Below are positions 17,843 to 26,804 of a stretch of 64,000 nt of DNA, piece by piece (the first letter of the stretch is position 1; each line of letters begins with the position of its first letter). This DNA comes from Thiogranum sp963752745 (GTDB taxonomy: Bacteria > Pseudomonadota > Gammaproteobacteria > DSM-19610): positions 1 through 64,000 of the forward strand of contig CAVWAK010000008.1 of the NCBI GenBank assembly GCA_963752745.1, written 5' to 3'. The notes under the pieces were generated by a model. The model was not told the origin of the DNA, made no database searches, and was given only the letters and a program-made list of their open reading frames with translations. A program made the translations under genes and the position numbers.

Positions 17843-18631
17843 CTACAGCACGCGCTGAATGGTTTCGCGCAGCGTCTCCACGGTGATGGGCTTGTCAAAC
17901 ACCGCGGATACACCGCTTTGAGCTATGCCGGCCAGACGGCTGGTATCTGTCTCTGAAGTCACCATCAGGACCGGCACACTCTGTTGAGTGCTTTGATTGC
18001 GGATAAACTGACTTAGCTGTTCGCCATCCACTTCCGGCATGTTGTAGTCCGTAACGATCAGATCAAAGAATTCTGTTTCAATCAGCTCGATAGCCTCACG
18101 TCCGTTTTCGGCTTCACTGAATTGTTCGATCCCCATGCGCTCCAGCATCTGTCGCATGATCCGCCGCGAAGTAAAGCTGTCATCAACGATCAGTACGCGC
18201 AGCTCATCCGGAACGAACTGCTTGAGTTCCAGCGGGTCAGGCTGCAGAAAATCAAGTGTAGACAACAGTGAAGTGCGTAGCTGATTTCGGCTGAAGGGTT
18301 TTGGCAGGATGGAAATCACGCCAGCCTGGCGCAGTGGCTCCAGATAACGAATGCTGGTCTCGCTGGATATCAATATAAACGCCACATCCAGTGTCGCTGC
18401 GTCGTCGCGCATCTGCTGGATCAGTTCCGTACCTGTCATGTCCGGAAGGTGCATGGCACTGATCACCAGGTCGGGGATCCTGTTGTGCATTGCGGCCAGC
18501 GCTTCACCGGCGGTATGTACCTGGTTTGGTTCGTGGGCACCCAGTTCGCCGAGGTAGTCCTGAATAATACGTTGCTGGGTACCGGAGGGCTCGACCAGCA
18601 ATACATCAAGTTGGCTGATTGACAGACTCAT
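17843..18631 (-). CDS. double-receiver response regulator, first domain degenerate
   Basis: 262 residues made of two CheY-like receiver domains and no output domain. Domain 2 (about 144-262) is complete: LIVDDS, phospho-acceptor Asp195 in LIVTDYNMP, conserved Thr/Ser in MVTSE and Lys in FDKP. Domain 1 (about 8-130) has lost key residues: the acidic pocket reads VEPS and the acceptor position, residue 59 in VISAMHLP, is alanine. It should not be phosphorylated and may instead bind a partner or regulate domain 2. The ATG overlaps the acs stop (ATGA), a sign of translational coupling. Its kinase is not evident nearby. Confidence 0.9.
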   Translation of the reverse strand: MSLSISQLDVLLVEPSGTQQRIIQDYLGELGAHEPNQVHTAGEALAAMHNRIPDLVISAMHLPDMTGTELIQQMRDDAATLDVAFILISSETSIRYLEPLRQAGVISILPKPFSRNQLRTSLLSTLDFLQPDPLELKQFVPDELRVLIVDDSFTSRRIMRQMLERMGIEQFSEAENGREAIELIETEFFDLIVTDYNMPEVDGEQLSQFIRNQSTQQSVPVLMVTSETDTSRLAGIAQSGVSAVFDKPITVETLRETIQRVL

Positions 18632-20565
18632 TGGTGAGCCCGGTTATCCTTGAGATCGTTTACCACGCCTGGGTCTGCAAGTGTAGATGTATCACCCAGG
18701 CTATCGACTTCGTTTGCTGCAATCTTGCGCAGAATGCGGCGCATTATTTTTCCGGATCGTGTTTTCGGCAATCCCGGTGCCCACTGAATCACATCAACGG
18801 TTGCGATAGGGCCGATCTCGTTGCGCACCATCTTGACAAGTTCGGTTTTCATCACATCGGTAGCCTCAACGCCTTTTACCAGTGTCACGTAGGCGTAGAT
18901 GCCCTGGCCCTTGATATCGTGCGGGTAGCCGACCACGGCGGCTTCGGCAACGTCCTTGTGCAGCACCAGGGCGCTTTCCAGCTCAGCGGTGCCGAGACGG
19001 TGTCCGGAGACATTCAGCACGTCGTCGACACGACCGGTGATCCAGTAATAGCCATCCTTGTCACGGCGGGCACCATCACCAGTGAAGTACATACCGGGGT
19101 AGGTAGAAAAGTAGGTTTCTATAAAGCGCTGATGATCACCGTACACAGTGCGCATTTGTCCCGGCCAGGGGCGTGTAATGACGAGATTGCCTTCTGCTTC
19201 ACCTTCGAGCACCTTGCCATCACTACCGATAAGTGCAGGTACCACGCCGAAGAAAGGCTGGCTGGCCGAACCGGGTTTCAATGCCGTGGCGCCAGGCAAG
19301 GGCGTTATCAGGTGGCCGCCGGTTTCGGTTTGCCACCAGGTATCGACAATCGGACAGCGTTGATCGCCAACGACATTGTAGTACCACTCCCAGGCTTCAG
19401 GATTGATAGGTTCGCCGACGGTGCCCAGCAGCCGTAGTGAGCTGCGGTCGGTGGTCTTTACCGGTCCATCGCCTTCGCGCATCAGTGCGCGAATCGCTGT
19501 TGGTGCAGTATAGAAAGTCGCTACCTGGTGTTTGTCGCAGACCTGCCAGAAACGCGAGGCATCAGGGTAAGTGGGGATGCCTTCAAACATCAATGTCGTG
19601 GCACCATTGGCCAGTGGCCCGTAAAGAATATAGGTGTGGCCGGTAATCCAGCCAACGTCCGCCGTACACCAGTAGTGTTCACCATCCTGGTAGTCAAACA
19701 CGTACTTGTGGGTGATGGCGGCAAAAAGCAGGTAGCCGCCACTGGTATGCAGTACGCCTTTGGGTTTGCCTGTTGAACCGGAGGTGTACAGGATAAACAG
19801 CGGATCCTCTGCACCCATGGGTTCGGCCGGGCAGTCGGCGTCAACAGTTTCGGATATCTCATGCAGCCAGACATCGCGCTCGTCGTGCCACTGGATGTCG
19901 CCGCCGGTTCGTCTGGTTACCAGTACAGTATGTACATTCGGGCACGCTTCCAGAGCCTTGTCGGTGTTGGCTTTAAGAGGAATGCTTTTGCCGCCACGGA
20001 TACCTTCGTCGGCTGTGATTACGACCCGACAATCGGAATCGAGGATACGGTCCTTGATGGATTCAGGCGAAAAGCCACCGAATACCACCGAGTGTACTGC
20101 GCCGATACGTGCGCAGGCGAGCATGGCGTAGGCTGCCTCGGGAATCATTGGCATATAGATACAGATGCGGTCGCCTTTTTTTACGCCGCGCGCTTTCAAT
20201 ACATTGGCAAAAGTACAGACCTGACGGTGCAGCTCGCGATAGGTGATCCGGCTGTCATCCCCGGGGTCGTCACCTTCCCAGATGATCGCCACCTGATCGC
20301 CGCGGCTATCGAGGTGGCGGTCTATGCAGTTGTAGCTGACATTGAGTTGGGCGCCCTCGAACCAGCGGATATGCCCCTTGCTGAAATCCCAGTCGAGAAC
20401 TGTATCCCATGGTTTAAACCAGCTCAGGAAGCGATCGGCCTGTTCTGCCCAGAAACCCTCAGGGTCATCGATAGAGCGCTGATACATTTCTGCGTAACCG
20501 GCTGCGTCGATGTGTGCCTGCCGGGCAAATGATTCGGGTACCGGATAAACCTTGTCCTCGGACAT
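18628..20565 (-). CDS. acs: acetyl-CoA synthetase
   Basis: 645 residues, the normal length of acetate:CoA ligase (AMP-forming). It activates acetate through acetyl-AMP to acetyl-CoA. Visible motifs are the P-loop-like YTSGSTGKPKGV, WWQTETGG, YFTGDGARRDKDGYYWITGRVDD, and the C-terminal PKTRSGKIMRRILRKIA. The last holds the catalytic lysine that is acetylated by Pat-type enzymes in other bacteria. It overlaps the downstream double-receiver gene by 4 bp. The promoter probably lies in the 56 bp before the ATG or beyond it in gluQ. Confidence 0.98.
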   Translation of the reverse strand: MSEDKVYPVPESFARQAHIDAAGYAEMYQRSIDDPEGFWAEQADRFLSWFKPWDTVLDWDFSKGHIRWFEGAQLNVSYNCIDRHLDSRGDQVAIIWEGDDPGDDSRITYRELHRQVCTFANVLKARGVKKGDRICIYMPMIPEAAYAMLACARIGAVHSVVFGGFSPESIKDRILDSDCRVVITADEGIRGGKSIPLKANTDKALEACPNVHTVLVTRRTGGDIQWHDERDVWLHEISETVDADCPAEPMGAEDPLFILYTSGSTGKPKGVLHTSGGYLLFAAITHKYVFDYQDGEHYWCTADVGWITGHTYILYGPLANGATTLMFEGIPTYPDASRFWQVCDKHQVATFYTAPTAIRALMREGDGPVKTTDRSSLRLLGTVGEPINPEAWEWYYNVVGDQRCPIVDTWWQTETGGHLITPLPGATALKPGSASQPFFGVVPALIGSDGKVLEGEAEGNLVITRPWPGQMRTVYGDHQRFIETYFSTYPGMYFTGDGARRDKDGYYWITGRVDDVLNVSGHRLGTAELESALVLHKDVAEAAVVGYPHDIKGQGIYAYVTLVKGVEATDVMKTELVKMVRNEIGPIATVDVIQWAPGLPKTRSGKIMRRILRKIAANEVDSLGDTSTLADPGVVNDLKDNRAHQ

Positions 20566-20621
20566 AACGCATTCCTCTGCTGGTGTTTTGTTGGCATTGT
20601 ACGGATTTTATGAAAGCGGTA

Positions 20622-21521
20622 TCAATGATGTTCAATACAACGCTGCCGGGGAAGGGCGCTGATATCCCAGTGTTCGATAGCCCATTGCCAGATTTCGCCC
20701 GGTTCGGCCGTTTCCATGCCTTCTTCAAGTGGTTGACCCAGAAAAAGCAGGGCAGCGCACAGGGTCTGGCTTCGGTGTTGGCGTGATACCGGCGGCGCAT
20801 GGGTTTGCTTGCTGAGCTTTCCACCTTGCGCGTCGACGGCAGTCGGCAAGTGCATATAGCGTGGTGTCGTGAATCCTAGCAGCTGTTGCAGGTAGATCTG
20901 CCGACCGGTCGAGTCGAGCAGGTCGGCACCGCGTACGATATCAGTGATGCCTTGTTCGGCATCGTCGACAACCACGGCAAGCTGGTAGGCAAACAGCCCC
21001 CCCGCGCGTCGCAGTATAAAATCACCGCAAGTGTCCGGCAGGCATTCCTGCTGCGGACCCTGTAAACGGTCTTCGAAACGGATGCTGAGGTCACGTGTCC
21101 GTACCCGAATCGAGGGAGCTTCGCGTTCAGTCTGTAATCCGTTCCGACAGGTGCCGGGGTAGAATTCGGGCGGCTTTCCGGGGGGCTGTGCACGTGTGAT
21201 GTCGCGACGCGAGCAGCCGCAGGGATAAAGCTGACCGGCTGCGTCGAGACGGGCAAGCGCTTCGGTGTATTGTCGCTCGCGTGAACTTTGGTAAATGACC
21301 GGGCCATCCCAATGCAGGCCATAGTCGTCGAGTACCCGCAGGATGTCGTCAGCCGCACCTTTGACTTCGCGCGGTGGATCCAGGTCTTCCACGCGCAGCA
21401 GCCATTCACCCTTCCTGGAGCGGGCATCCAGAAAACTGCCGACCGCAGCAACCAGCGACCCGAAGTGCAGGGGTCCGGTGGGTGAGGGCGAGAACCGGCC
21501 GCGGTAACGGTCAGTGCCCAT
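20622..21521 (-). CDS. gluQ: glutamyl-Q tRNA(Asp) synthetase
   Basis: 299 residues, similar to the catalytic domain of glutamyl-tRNA synthetase without an anticodon-binding domain. It attaches glutamate to the queuosine at position 34 of tRNA(Asp). The HIGH-like motif is PTGPLHFGS near the N terminus, a zinc site is formed by YPCGCSRRDI and later Cys/Tyr residues, and the KMSKS-like motif is GGKLSKQTHA. It lies directly downstream of dksA, the usual order, but a strong terminator separates them. A queuosine-pathway enzyme, QueF, is also in this window. Confidence 0.96.
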   Translation of the reverse strand: MGTDRYRGRFSPSPTGPLHFGSLVAAVGSFLDARSRKGEWLLRVEDLDPPREVKGAADDILRVLDDYGLHWDGPVIYQSSRERQYTEALARLDAAGQLYPCGCSRRDITRAQPPGKPPEFYPGTCRNGLQTEREAPSIRVRTRDLSIRFEDRLQGPQQECLPDTCGDFILRRAGGLFAYQLAVVVDDAEQGITDIVRGADLLDSTGRQIYLQQLLGFTTPRYMHLPTAVDAQGGKLSKQTHAPPVSRQHRSQTLCAALLFLGQPLEEGMETAEPGEIWQWAIEHWDISALPRQRCIEHH

Positions 21522-21532
21522 TGTTATGCCCC

Positions 21533-21561
21533 AAAAAAACCGGCAACAGGCCGGTTTTTTT
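21533..21561 (-). terminator. intrinsic terminator after dksA
   Basis: A symmetric hairpin, AAAAAAACCGGC, loop AACAG with partial pairing, then GCCGGTTTTTTT. It sits between the dksA stop and the gluQ start on the minus strand. It could act in either direction, but only the minus strand has an upstream gene. Confidence 0.87.
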
Positions 21562-21583
21562 GTTGGTAACGTTTAATGCTGGC

Positions 21584-22255
21584 TCAGCCCATCTGCTTTT
21601 CGCGAATCTCATCCAGTGTTTTACAGTCAATGCACTGTGTTGCTGTTGGACGCGCTTCGAGTCTGCGGATGCCGATTTCAACACCGCAGGCTTCGCAATA
21701 GCCATATTCATCATTATCAAGATTCAAAACCGATTCCTCGATTTTCTTGATCAGCTTGCGCTCACGGTCACGTGCACGCAGTTCCATGCTGAACTCGGAT
21801 TCCTGGGTGGCACGGTCGTTAGGGTCAGGGAAGTTGGCTGCTTCGTCCTGCATGTGATGGACAGTGCGGTCGACTTCTTCCATCAACTCGCTTTTCCAGG
21901 CAAGCAGAATTTCGCGGAAGTGCTCGATCTGCCCGGGGCTCATGTACTCCTCATTCTTCTTTTCGACATAAGGCGCTATGCCAGGCACCGGACCCGCATG
22001 TGCCGAACCCGAGGCAGCAGGTTTCTTTGCCGTCTTCCTGGGAGCGGATTTGGATGCGCTGGTCTTTTTGGCAGCAGCCTTTTTGGCAGGAGCCGCTTTC
22101 TTGGCGGCGGCCTTTTTTGCTACGACCTTTTTAGCCGGCGCTTTCTTGCTGGCGACTTTCTTTTTCGCAATCGTCTTTTTCTTGCTCACAGCCTTTTTGG
22201 CAACAGTTTTCTTTGCCTTGGCTTTGGTCTTTGCGGCCTTTTTCTTGGCAGCCAT
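21584..22255 (-). CDS. dksA: DksA RNA polymerase-binding factor with histone H1-like tail
   Basis: 223 residues. The C-terminal 140 or so are a complete DksA, which enters the RNA polymerase secondary channel and potentiates ppGpp. The coiled-coil tip carries the two acidic residues in FPDPNDRATQ, and the zinc finger has four cysteines (YCEACG and QCIDCK). The C-terminal helix EIREKQM matches E. coli. The first 85 residues are an added low-complexity Lys/Ala-rich tail (KKAAAKKAAPAKK type), like histone H1 C-terminal domains and AlgP/HctB proteins. The tail is in frame with the core and the ATG begins it. Such a tail may bind DNA or RNA, which is inference. A terminator follows. Confidence 0.95.
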   Translation of the reverse strand: MAAKKKAAKTKAKAKKTVAKKAVSKKKTIAKKKVASKKAPAKKVVAKKAAAKKAAPAKKAAAKKTSASKSAPRKTAKKPAASGSAHAGPVPGIAPYVEKKNEEYMSPGQIEHFREILLAWKSELMEEVDRTVHHMQDEAANFPDPNDRATQESEFSMELRARDRERKLIKKIEESVLNLDNDEYGYCEACGVEIGIRRLEARPTATQCIDCKTLDEIREKQMG

Positions 22256-22480
22256 TCAACATCTCCCAACCAACAATATAAAAACAGCCGTGCTCTATAT
22301 CAGAATATTTATGTCCAGGCAAGTATTTCGTGACCGCCCGAAACCAAGTGCGCTAGTGTCCGGGGGACCTCGGACAGAGTCAAGAGTGCAGGCACTATTT
22401 TTTTCAGGTCTAAAAGGGGGTGTCGCCAACCAGGGCTCTGGGGTACGCTAGCGGCCATTTTTGTGAGCAGAAATCGATCG

Positions 22481-23245
22481 ATGAGCAAATTAACAACACT
22501 ATTATTTGATGTGGACGGCACCCTGGCTGAAACAGAGGAGATCCACCGCCAATCATTCAACCAGGCATTTTCCGATGCCGGTCTGGATTGGAACTGGTCT
22601 CAGCAGATGTACGGCGAGTTGCTCGCCGTTACCGGGGGCAAGGAGCGTATCCGTCACTACCTGAATACCTATTGCCCGGATTTTGAAGCGCCAGGCGACC
22701 TGGCTGAATATATCGCCAACCTGCACGCTGCCAAGACAGCTATCTATACAGAGGCTGTGGCTTCCGGGGACATGGCCATGCGACCGGGTGTGGTGCGGCT
22801 CATCAGCGATGCCCGCAAGGCGGGGTTGCGTCTGGGTATCGCTACAACGACCACGCCAGCCAACGTGACGGCGTTATTAAATAACAATCTTTCTCCTGAT
22901 GCTGAAAGCTGGTTTGAGGTGATCGCTGCCGGAGGCGTGGTGCCTGCCAAGAAGCCTGCACCGGACATTTACCATTACGCCATGCAGGCTATGGGAGTGC
23001 ACCCTGACGAATGCCTGGCATTTGAAGATTCTGAAAACGGGCTGCGTTCCGCCCGCGATGCCGGCCTGGCAACGCTTGTTACCCTCAGCCAGTATACGGC
23101 TGATCATCAATTCGATGGTGCTGCACTGGTTCTCGATCATCTTGGTGAAGCGGATCAACCTTTCAAAGTGATATCGGGTGACGCTGGTGGATACAGCTAT
23201 GTCAGTGTTGAGCAGCTGCGTGACCTGCACGCGCGAGTAGCCTGA
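22481..23245 (+). CDS. HAD-superfamily phosphatase (CbbY-like)
   Basis: 254 residues from ATG 22481. HAD motif I is LLFDVDGTLAET with the nucleophile and acid aspartates; motif II is around IATTTTP; the lysine is in PAKKPAPDIY; and motif IV is AFEDSENGL. The cap insertion after motif I and the overall pattern match CbbY/xylulose-1,5-bisphosphate and phosphoglycolate phosphatases. The substrate is not certain, and no Calvin-cycle genes are beside it. A GTG six codons upstream is an alternative start, but the HAD fold begins right after the ATG. An aminotransferase gene starts 11 bp after its stop, and cysZ follows, suggesting an operon. Confidence 0.88.
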   Translation: MSKLTTLLFDVDGTLAETEEIHRQSFNQAFSDAGLDWNWSQQMYGELLAVTGGKERIRHYLNTYCPDFEAPGDLAEYIANLHAAKTAIYTEAVASGDMAMRPGVVRLISDARKAGLRLGIATTTTPANVTALLNNNLSPDAESWFEVIAAGGVVPAKKPAPDIYHYAMQAMGVHPDECLAFEDSENGLRSARDAGLATLVTLSQYTADHQFDGAALVLDHLGEADQPFKVISGDAGGYSYVSVEQLRDLHARVA

Positions 23246-23255
23246 GTCCCGGACG

Positions 23256-24413
23256 ATGGCCGCCCAACGCCTTGATGTAATCACGCCGTTTCACGTCATG
23301 GCCCTGTTGGCAAGAGCCAGGCAGCTCGAGGCGGAAGGCCGGTCCATCGTCCACATGGAAATCGGAGAGCCGGACTTTGTGTCGCCTGATCCGATTATCG
23401 AAGCGGGCATCAAGGCACTGCAGGACGGTCGGACGCACTACACACCGTCAGTCGGGCTTCCCGAGCTGCGGATGGCAATCGCCGAGCATTACCAGACCAG
23501 GTTTGGTGTTCATGTTGATCCCGGCCGGATTATTGTTACCCCCGGTGCATCCGGCGCATTGCAGTTAATTGTTGCGGCACTGGTTGATCCCGGTAAAGAA
23601 GTACTGCTGACCGATCCCGGCTACCCCTGCAATCGCAACTTCGTATACCTGTATAACGGGGTACCAGTGACAGTGCCCGTGGATGCAGCGGATGATTATC
23701 AGTTGAATGCCGGCCTGGTGGAGCGCTACTGGACCGATAATACTGTGGCTGCGATGCTGGCCAGTCCGTCGAATCCTACCGGCACTGTGTTGCACCGTGA
23801 CGGGCTGACAGCCTTGCTTGACGTTGTTCGACAGCGTGGCGGCACACTGATCGTTGACGAGATTTACCAGAACCTGTGTTATCAGTATCAGCCCTGGACA
23901 GCGCTTGAACTGGGCGACGACTTGTTCGTGCTTAACAGTTTCTCAAAATACTTTGGTATGACCGGTTGGCGGCTTGGCTGGCTGGTAGCGCCGGAGGCGT
24001 ATGTGGAGTCGCTGGATAACCTGGCGCAAAATATCTTTCTGGCAGCACCAACACCGGCGCAGTATGCAGCTTTGGCGGCCTTTAACGATGATACGCTGGC
24101 CATACTGGAACAACGTCGCCTGGAGTTTCAGGCGCGTCGCGATTACCTGCTGCCCGCTCTGCGGTCACTGGGTTTTGAAATTACCCGGGTGCCGGAAGGG
24201 GCTTTTTACCTGTATGCCGACATCAGCCGTTTCAGCAATGACAGTTTTGCATTTACCAACGCTTTGCTGGAAGAGGCTGGCGTCGCCATCACGCCCGGCA
24301 TTGATTTCGGTCAACACCGTGCGGCACAACACGTGCGTTTTGCCTATACAACCTCGCTGCAGCAGTTACAAATGGGCGTCGAACGTATTCAGACTTTTAT
24401 CAACGCTCTTTAA
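23256..24413 (+). CDS. PLP-dependent class I aminotransferase
   Basis: 385 residues of fold-type I aminotransferases (AspC/AlaA-like subgroup). Visible landmarks: MEIGEPDF at the N terminus, SNPTGTVLHRDG, VDEIYQNLCYQ with the aspartate that contacts the PLP nitrogen, and NSFSKYFGMTGWRLGW with the Schiff-base lysine. Arg in HVRFAY near the C terminus would bind the substrate carboxylate. The amino donor and acceptor cannot be told from sequence. It is sandwiched between the HAD phosphatase and cysZ with 10-12 bp gaps. Confidence 0.92.
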   Translation: MAAQRLDVITPFHVMALLARARQLEAEGRSIVHMEIGEPDFVSPDPIIEAGIKALQDGRTHYTPSVGLPELRMAIAEHYQTRFGVHVDPGRIIVTPGASGALQLIVAALVDPGKEVLLTDPGYPCNRNFVYLYNGVPVTVPVDAADDYQLNAGLVERYWTDNTVAAMLASPSNPTGTVLHRDGLTALLDVVRQRGGTLIVDEIYQNLCYQYQPWTALELGDDLFVLNSFSKYFGMTGWRLGWLVAPEAYVESLDNLAQNIFLAAPTPAQYAALAAFNDDTLAILEQRRLEFQARRDYLLPALRSLGFEITRVPEGAFYLYADISRFSNDSFAFTNALLEEAGVAITPGIDFGQHRAAQHVRFAYTTSLQQLQMGVERIQTFINAL

Positions 24414-24425
24414 CAGGGACAGACA

Positions 24426-25160
24426 ATGAAAGATCTAGTTGCCGGGCCGCGCTATATGCTCGAAGGCTTTGGTTTGTTGACCAGACCGGGTTTGCGCCGT
24501 TTCGTAGCCATCCCGGTACTGGTGAATGTGCTTATCTTTGGTGGTCTTCTCACGTTAGCGTATGGCTGGGTCGATGACTCGTCCCGCTTTTTGATTGCCA
24601 AGCTGCCGGACTGGTTGCGCTGGCTGAGTTATATTGTGATACCCGTGTTTGTGCTGACCAGCCTGGTCGTTATATTTTACGGGTTTTCGATAGTCGCCAA
24701 TATTATCGCCGCCCCGTTTAACGGCTTACTGGCAGAAGCCGTCGAGGCCCATCTTACCGGCAAGCAGTTCGAAAGCAGCTGGAAGCAGGTGGCGCGCGAT
24801 ATCGTGCCGAGTATCCTGTCGGAGTTGCGCAAGCTGCTGTACTTTGTGCTGCGTGCCATTCCATTGCTGTTGCTGCTGCTGATTCCGGTGGTCAATGTCG
24901 GTGCTTCGGTGCTATGGATGCTGTTCAGTGCGTGGATGATGACCGTGCAGTATGTCGATTATCCAATGGCCAATCATCACCTGTTTTTCAAGGATCAGCG
25001 TGCGCGGTTGAGAAAACGCCCCCTGCTGGCCTGGAGCTTCGGTGGCCTGGTGATGGTCTGCACGCTGGTACCGGTACTGAATTTTGTGGTCATGCCTGCT
25101 GCTGTCGCAGGATCCACGGCGCTATGGGTCAGGGAAAACGGCCTCACCCCGCAACGCTAG
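24426..25160 (+). CDS. cysZ: CysZ-type sulfate transporter
   Basis: 244 residues with four strong membrane segments (about 25-50, 68-95, 140-165, 200-230). It matches the CysZ/EI24 family, which imports sulfate for cysteine synthesis. Typical stretches are the N-terminal GPRYMLEGFGLLTRPGLRRF, FYGFSIVANIIAAPFNGLLAEAVE and the MTVQYVDYPMANH motif. The ATG follows a GGGACAGACA leader with a weak site. Its 3' end overlaps the convergent FGGY kinase gene by 39 bp, so the two messages are complementary there. Confidence 0.93.
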   Translation: MKDLVAGPRYMLEGFGLLTRPGLRRFVAIPVLVNVLIFGGLLTLAYGWVDDSSRFLIAKLPDWLRWLSYIVIPVFVLTSLVVIFYGFSIVANIIAAPFNGLLAEAVEAHLTGKQFESSWKQVARDIVPSILSELRKLLYFVLRAIPLLLLLLIPVVNVGASVLWMLFSAWMMTVQYVDYPMANHHLFFKDQRARLRKRPLLAWSFGGLVMVCTLVPVLNFVVMPAAVAGSTALWVRENGLTPQR

Positions 25161-26474
25161 CAGGGCAGCGCCGTAGGCAGCCTCCTGCTGTTTTGCGGCA
25201 CTGACCGGCACGCCCAGCATGTTGGCGCGTATGGTTTGCCAGCCGGCATTACGCGCGCCTCCACCGACCGTGATTACCTGCTCCGGATAGGGAGCGCCAA
25301 GCGATTCGAGCAGCTGGTAGCCGCGCAGTTCTATCTTCGCCAGTCCTTCAAGAATGCCCTGGAAAAATTCGACGTCGGATTCCGGTCTGGGACTTAGTCT
25401 TGGTTGCAGTTCCGGATCCTGGATCGGGAAGCGCTCCCCAGGCCGGCTGAGCGGATAGTAATCGAGCCCGGTAAGCTGCATGGGGTCGATTTGCGCCGTC
25501 AGCTGCTTGATCTCCGTGTCGCTGAACAGGGTGCGTAGAACAGCACCTCCGGCATTCGATGCACCGCCCACCAGCCAGCGACCTCCGAGTGCATGACTAT
25601 AGACGCCATGGGCTGCGGAAAACACGGGTGTATCTGATAACACCTTGATCACCAGTGTGCTGCCCAGCACCGTGACAGCACTGCCGCTACGCTCGGCTCC
25701 GGCCGCTACGAAACCTGCCGTACTGTCTGTGGTCCCGGCGGCTATTTCCACGTCAGGCGGGCAGTGCCAGTGGCTGGCGAGCTTGCCGTCCAGTGCGCCT
25801 ATGGGTTTGCCGGGTGTGGCGACCTCGGGGAGTGTATGCAGGTCTATACCCAGTTTTTCAAACCAGGCTGGCCATTGTGCCGTTTGTGTATCGTAACCGA
25901 GTTTCAGGACGTTGTTGACGTCACTGTAGCGGTAATCCCCGCAGAGTTTGCCGGTTAGCCAGTCGGCCTGGTGGCGCGCGAGGTAGTTGTTGGTGTCTAT
26001 GCTGTCGCGCAAGTAGATCAACTTGGCGAGGCTGGAGCCGGCGCCTTGCGCCGCATTGTCGGTTGGTGCTTCTCGCCTGATGTTTGCGGCGGCTGCTGTG
26101 GCGCGGGTGTCGTTGTACATCAGGCCTTCAGTCAGCGGTCGACCATCAGCTGTGCAGAGCAGCAAGGTGGAGGAGGTGCCGTCGACAAGCAGCCGGCGCA
26201 CCTGCTGCGCATCAATGCTGGTGAATAGTTTGTCGAGGGTTGCTATGAGTGCATCCCACCATAGAGATGGATCCTGCTGTATGCCCTCATCAGTGTGTTG
26301 CGGCGTGGCTATCCCGGTTCGGGTTTCGGCGAGCAAGGTGGCCTTGTCGTCGATGGCGCAAGCACGGCACGCCGAGGTGCCTACGTCGATGCCTATGTAG
26401 ATGGACACTGTGGTGTTTTCAGTCCCTGTCTGTAAAGAGAGTTGTCGCTGATTACTGTATCTGGGGGGGATCAT
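25122..26474 (-). CDS. FGGY-family carbohydrate kinase (ribulokinase/xylulokinase-like)
   Basis: Up to 450 residues. FGGY kinases phosphorylate ketoses or polyols with ATP. The first actin-like domain starts with YIGIDVGTSACRACAID; LLVDGTSSTLLL, IAAGTTDSTAGFVAAGA and VITVGGGARNAGWQTIRANMLGVPV are the typical phosphate and adenosine motifs. The pattern is nearest to D-ribulokinase/xylulokinase proteins of bacteria, but the sugar is unproven. ATG 26474 gives an odd N-terminal 22-residue tail; a GTG at 26408 would place the start right before SIYIGID and may be the real one. Neither has a clear ribosome-binding site. Confidence 0.85.
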   Translation of the reverse strand: MIPPRYSNQRQLSLQTGTENTTVSIYIGIDVGTSACRACAIDDKATLLAETRTGIATPQHTDEGIQQDPSLWWDALIATLDKLFTSIDAQQVRRLLVDGTSSTLLLCTADGRPLTEGLMYNDTRATAAAANIRREAPTDNAAQGAGSSLAKLIYLRDSIDTNNYLARHQADWLTGKLCGDYRYSDVNNVLKLGYDTQTAQWPAWFEKLGIDLHTLPEVATPGKPIGALDGKLASHWHCPPDVEIAAGTTDSTAGFVAAGAERSGSAVTVLGSTLVIKVLSDTPVFSAAHGVYSHALGGRWLVGGASNAGGAVLRTLFSDTEIKQLTAQIDPMQLTGLDYYPLSRPGERFPIQDPELQPRLSPRPESDVEFFQGILEGLAKIELRGYQLLESLGAPYPEQVITVGGGARNAGWQTIRANMLGVPVSAAKQQEAAYGAALLALRGEAVFPDP

Positions 26475-26523
26475 ACAGGATGGTTTAAATGGCGAGTTTG
26501 GCTGTTGTGAGTCAGCGGTGGTG

Positions 26524-26598
26524 GCGACGAGCGTGGTAAGCCAAATGGGGCTTCGGGCGCGAGCGCAGGCGCCACATTTGGCTTACCACGCTCGTCGC
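26524..26598. repeat. 75-bp hairpin repeat with 24-bp perfect arms
   Basis: Arms 26524-26547 and 26575-26598 are perfect inverted repeats (24 bp) around a 27-bp core containing GCTTCGGGCGCG and CAGGCGC. It stands alone between the kinase gene and motA, without a T run, so it is not a simple terminator. Much of 26475-26804 is this element plus GC-rich sequence without a gene. A segment with a matching core lies at the right edge of the window. Confidence 0.75.
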
Positions 26599-26804
26599 TT
26601 TGGGTGGGGCAGGTCTCTTCGGGTGGCAAAGGTTTGCCGTGCCGTCCGGCAAAAACCGCCTGGGTTAGTGGGTCGGGTCAACAGGGACTTTGGCTTGATT
26701 GCTCTTGGTTACAATGGCTTACAGCTGTCTGCCAGCCATTTTCCGAATAACGGAACAGAATTTGCCTTATGAGGTACAGGTGAGGAATTTGCCGGGAGCG
26801 GCTT

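Noticed and set aside
19861..20532. Plus-strand frame of 223 codons
   Set aside because: Antisense to acs; no start signal and no family pattern.
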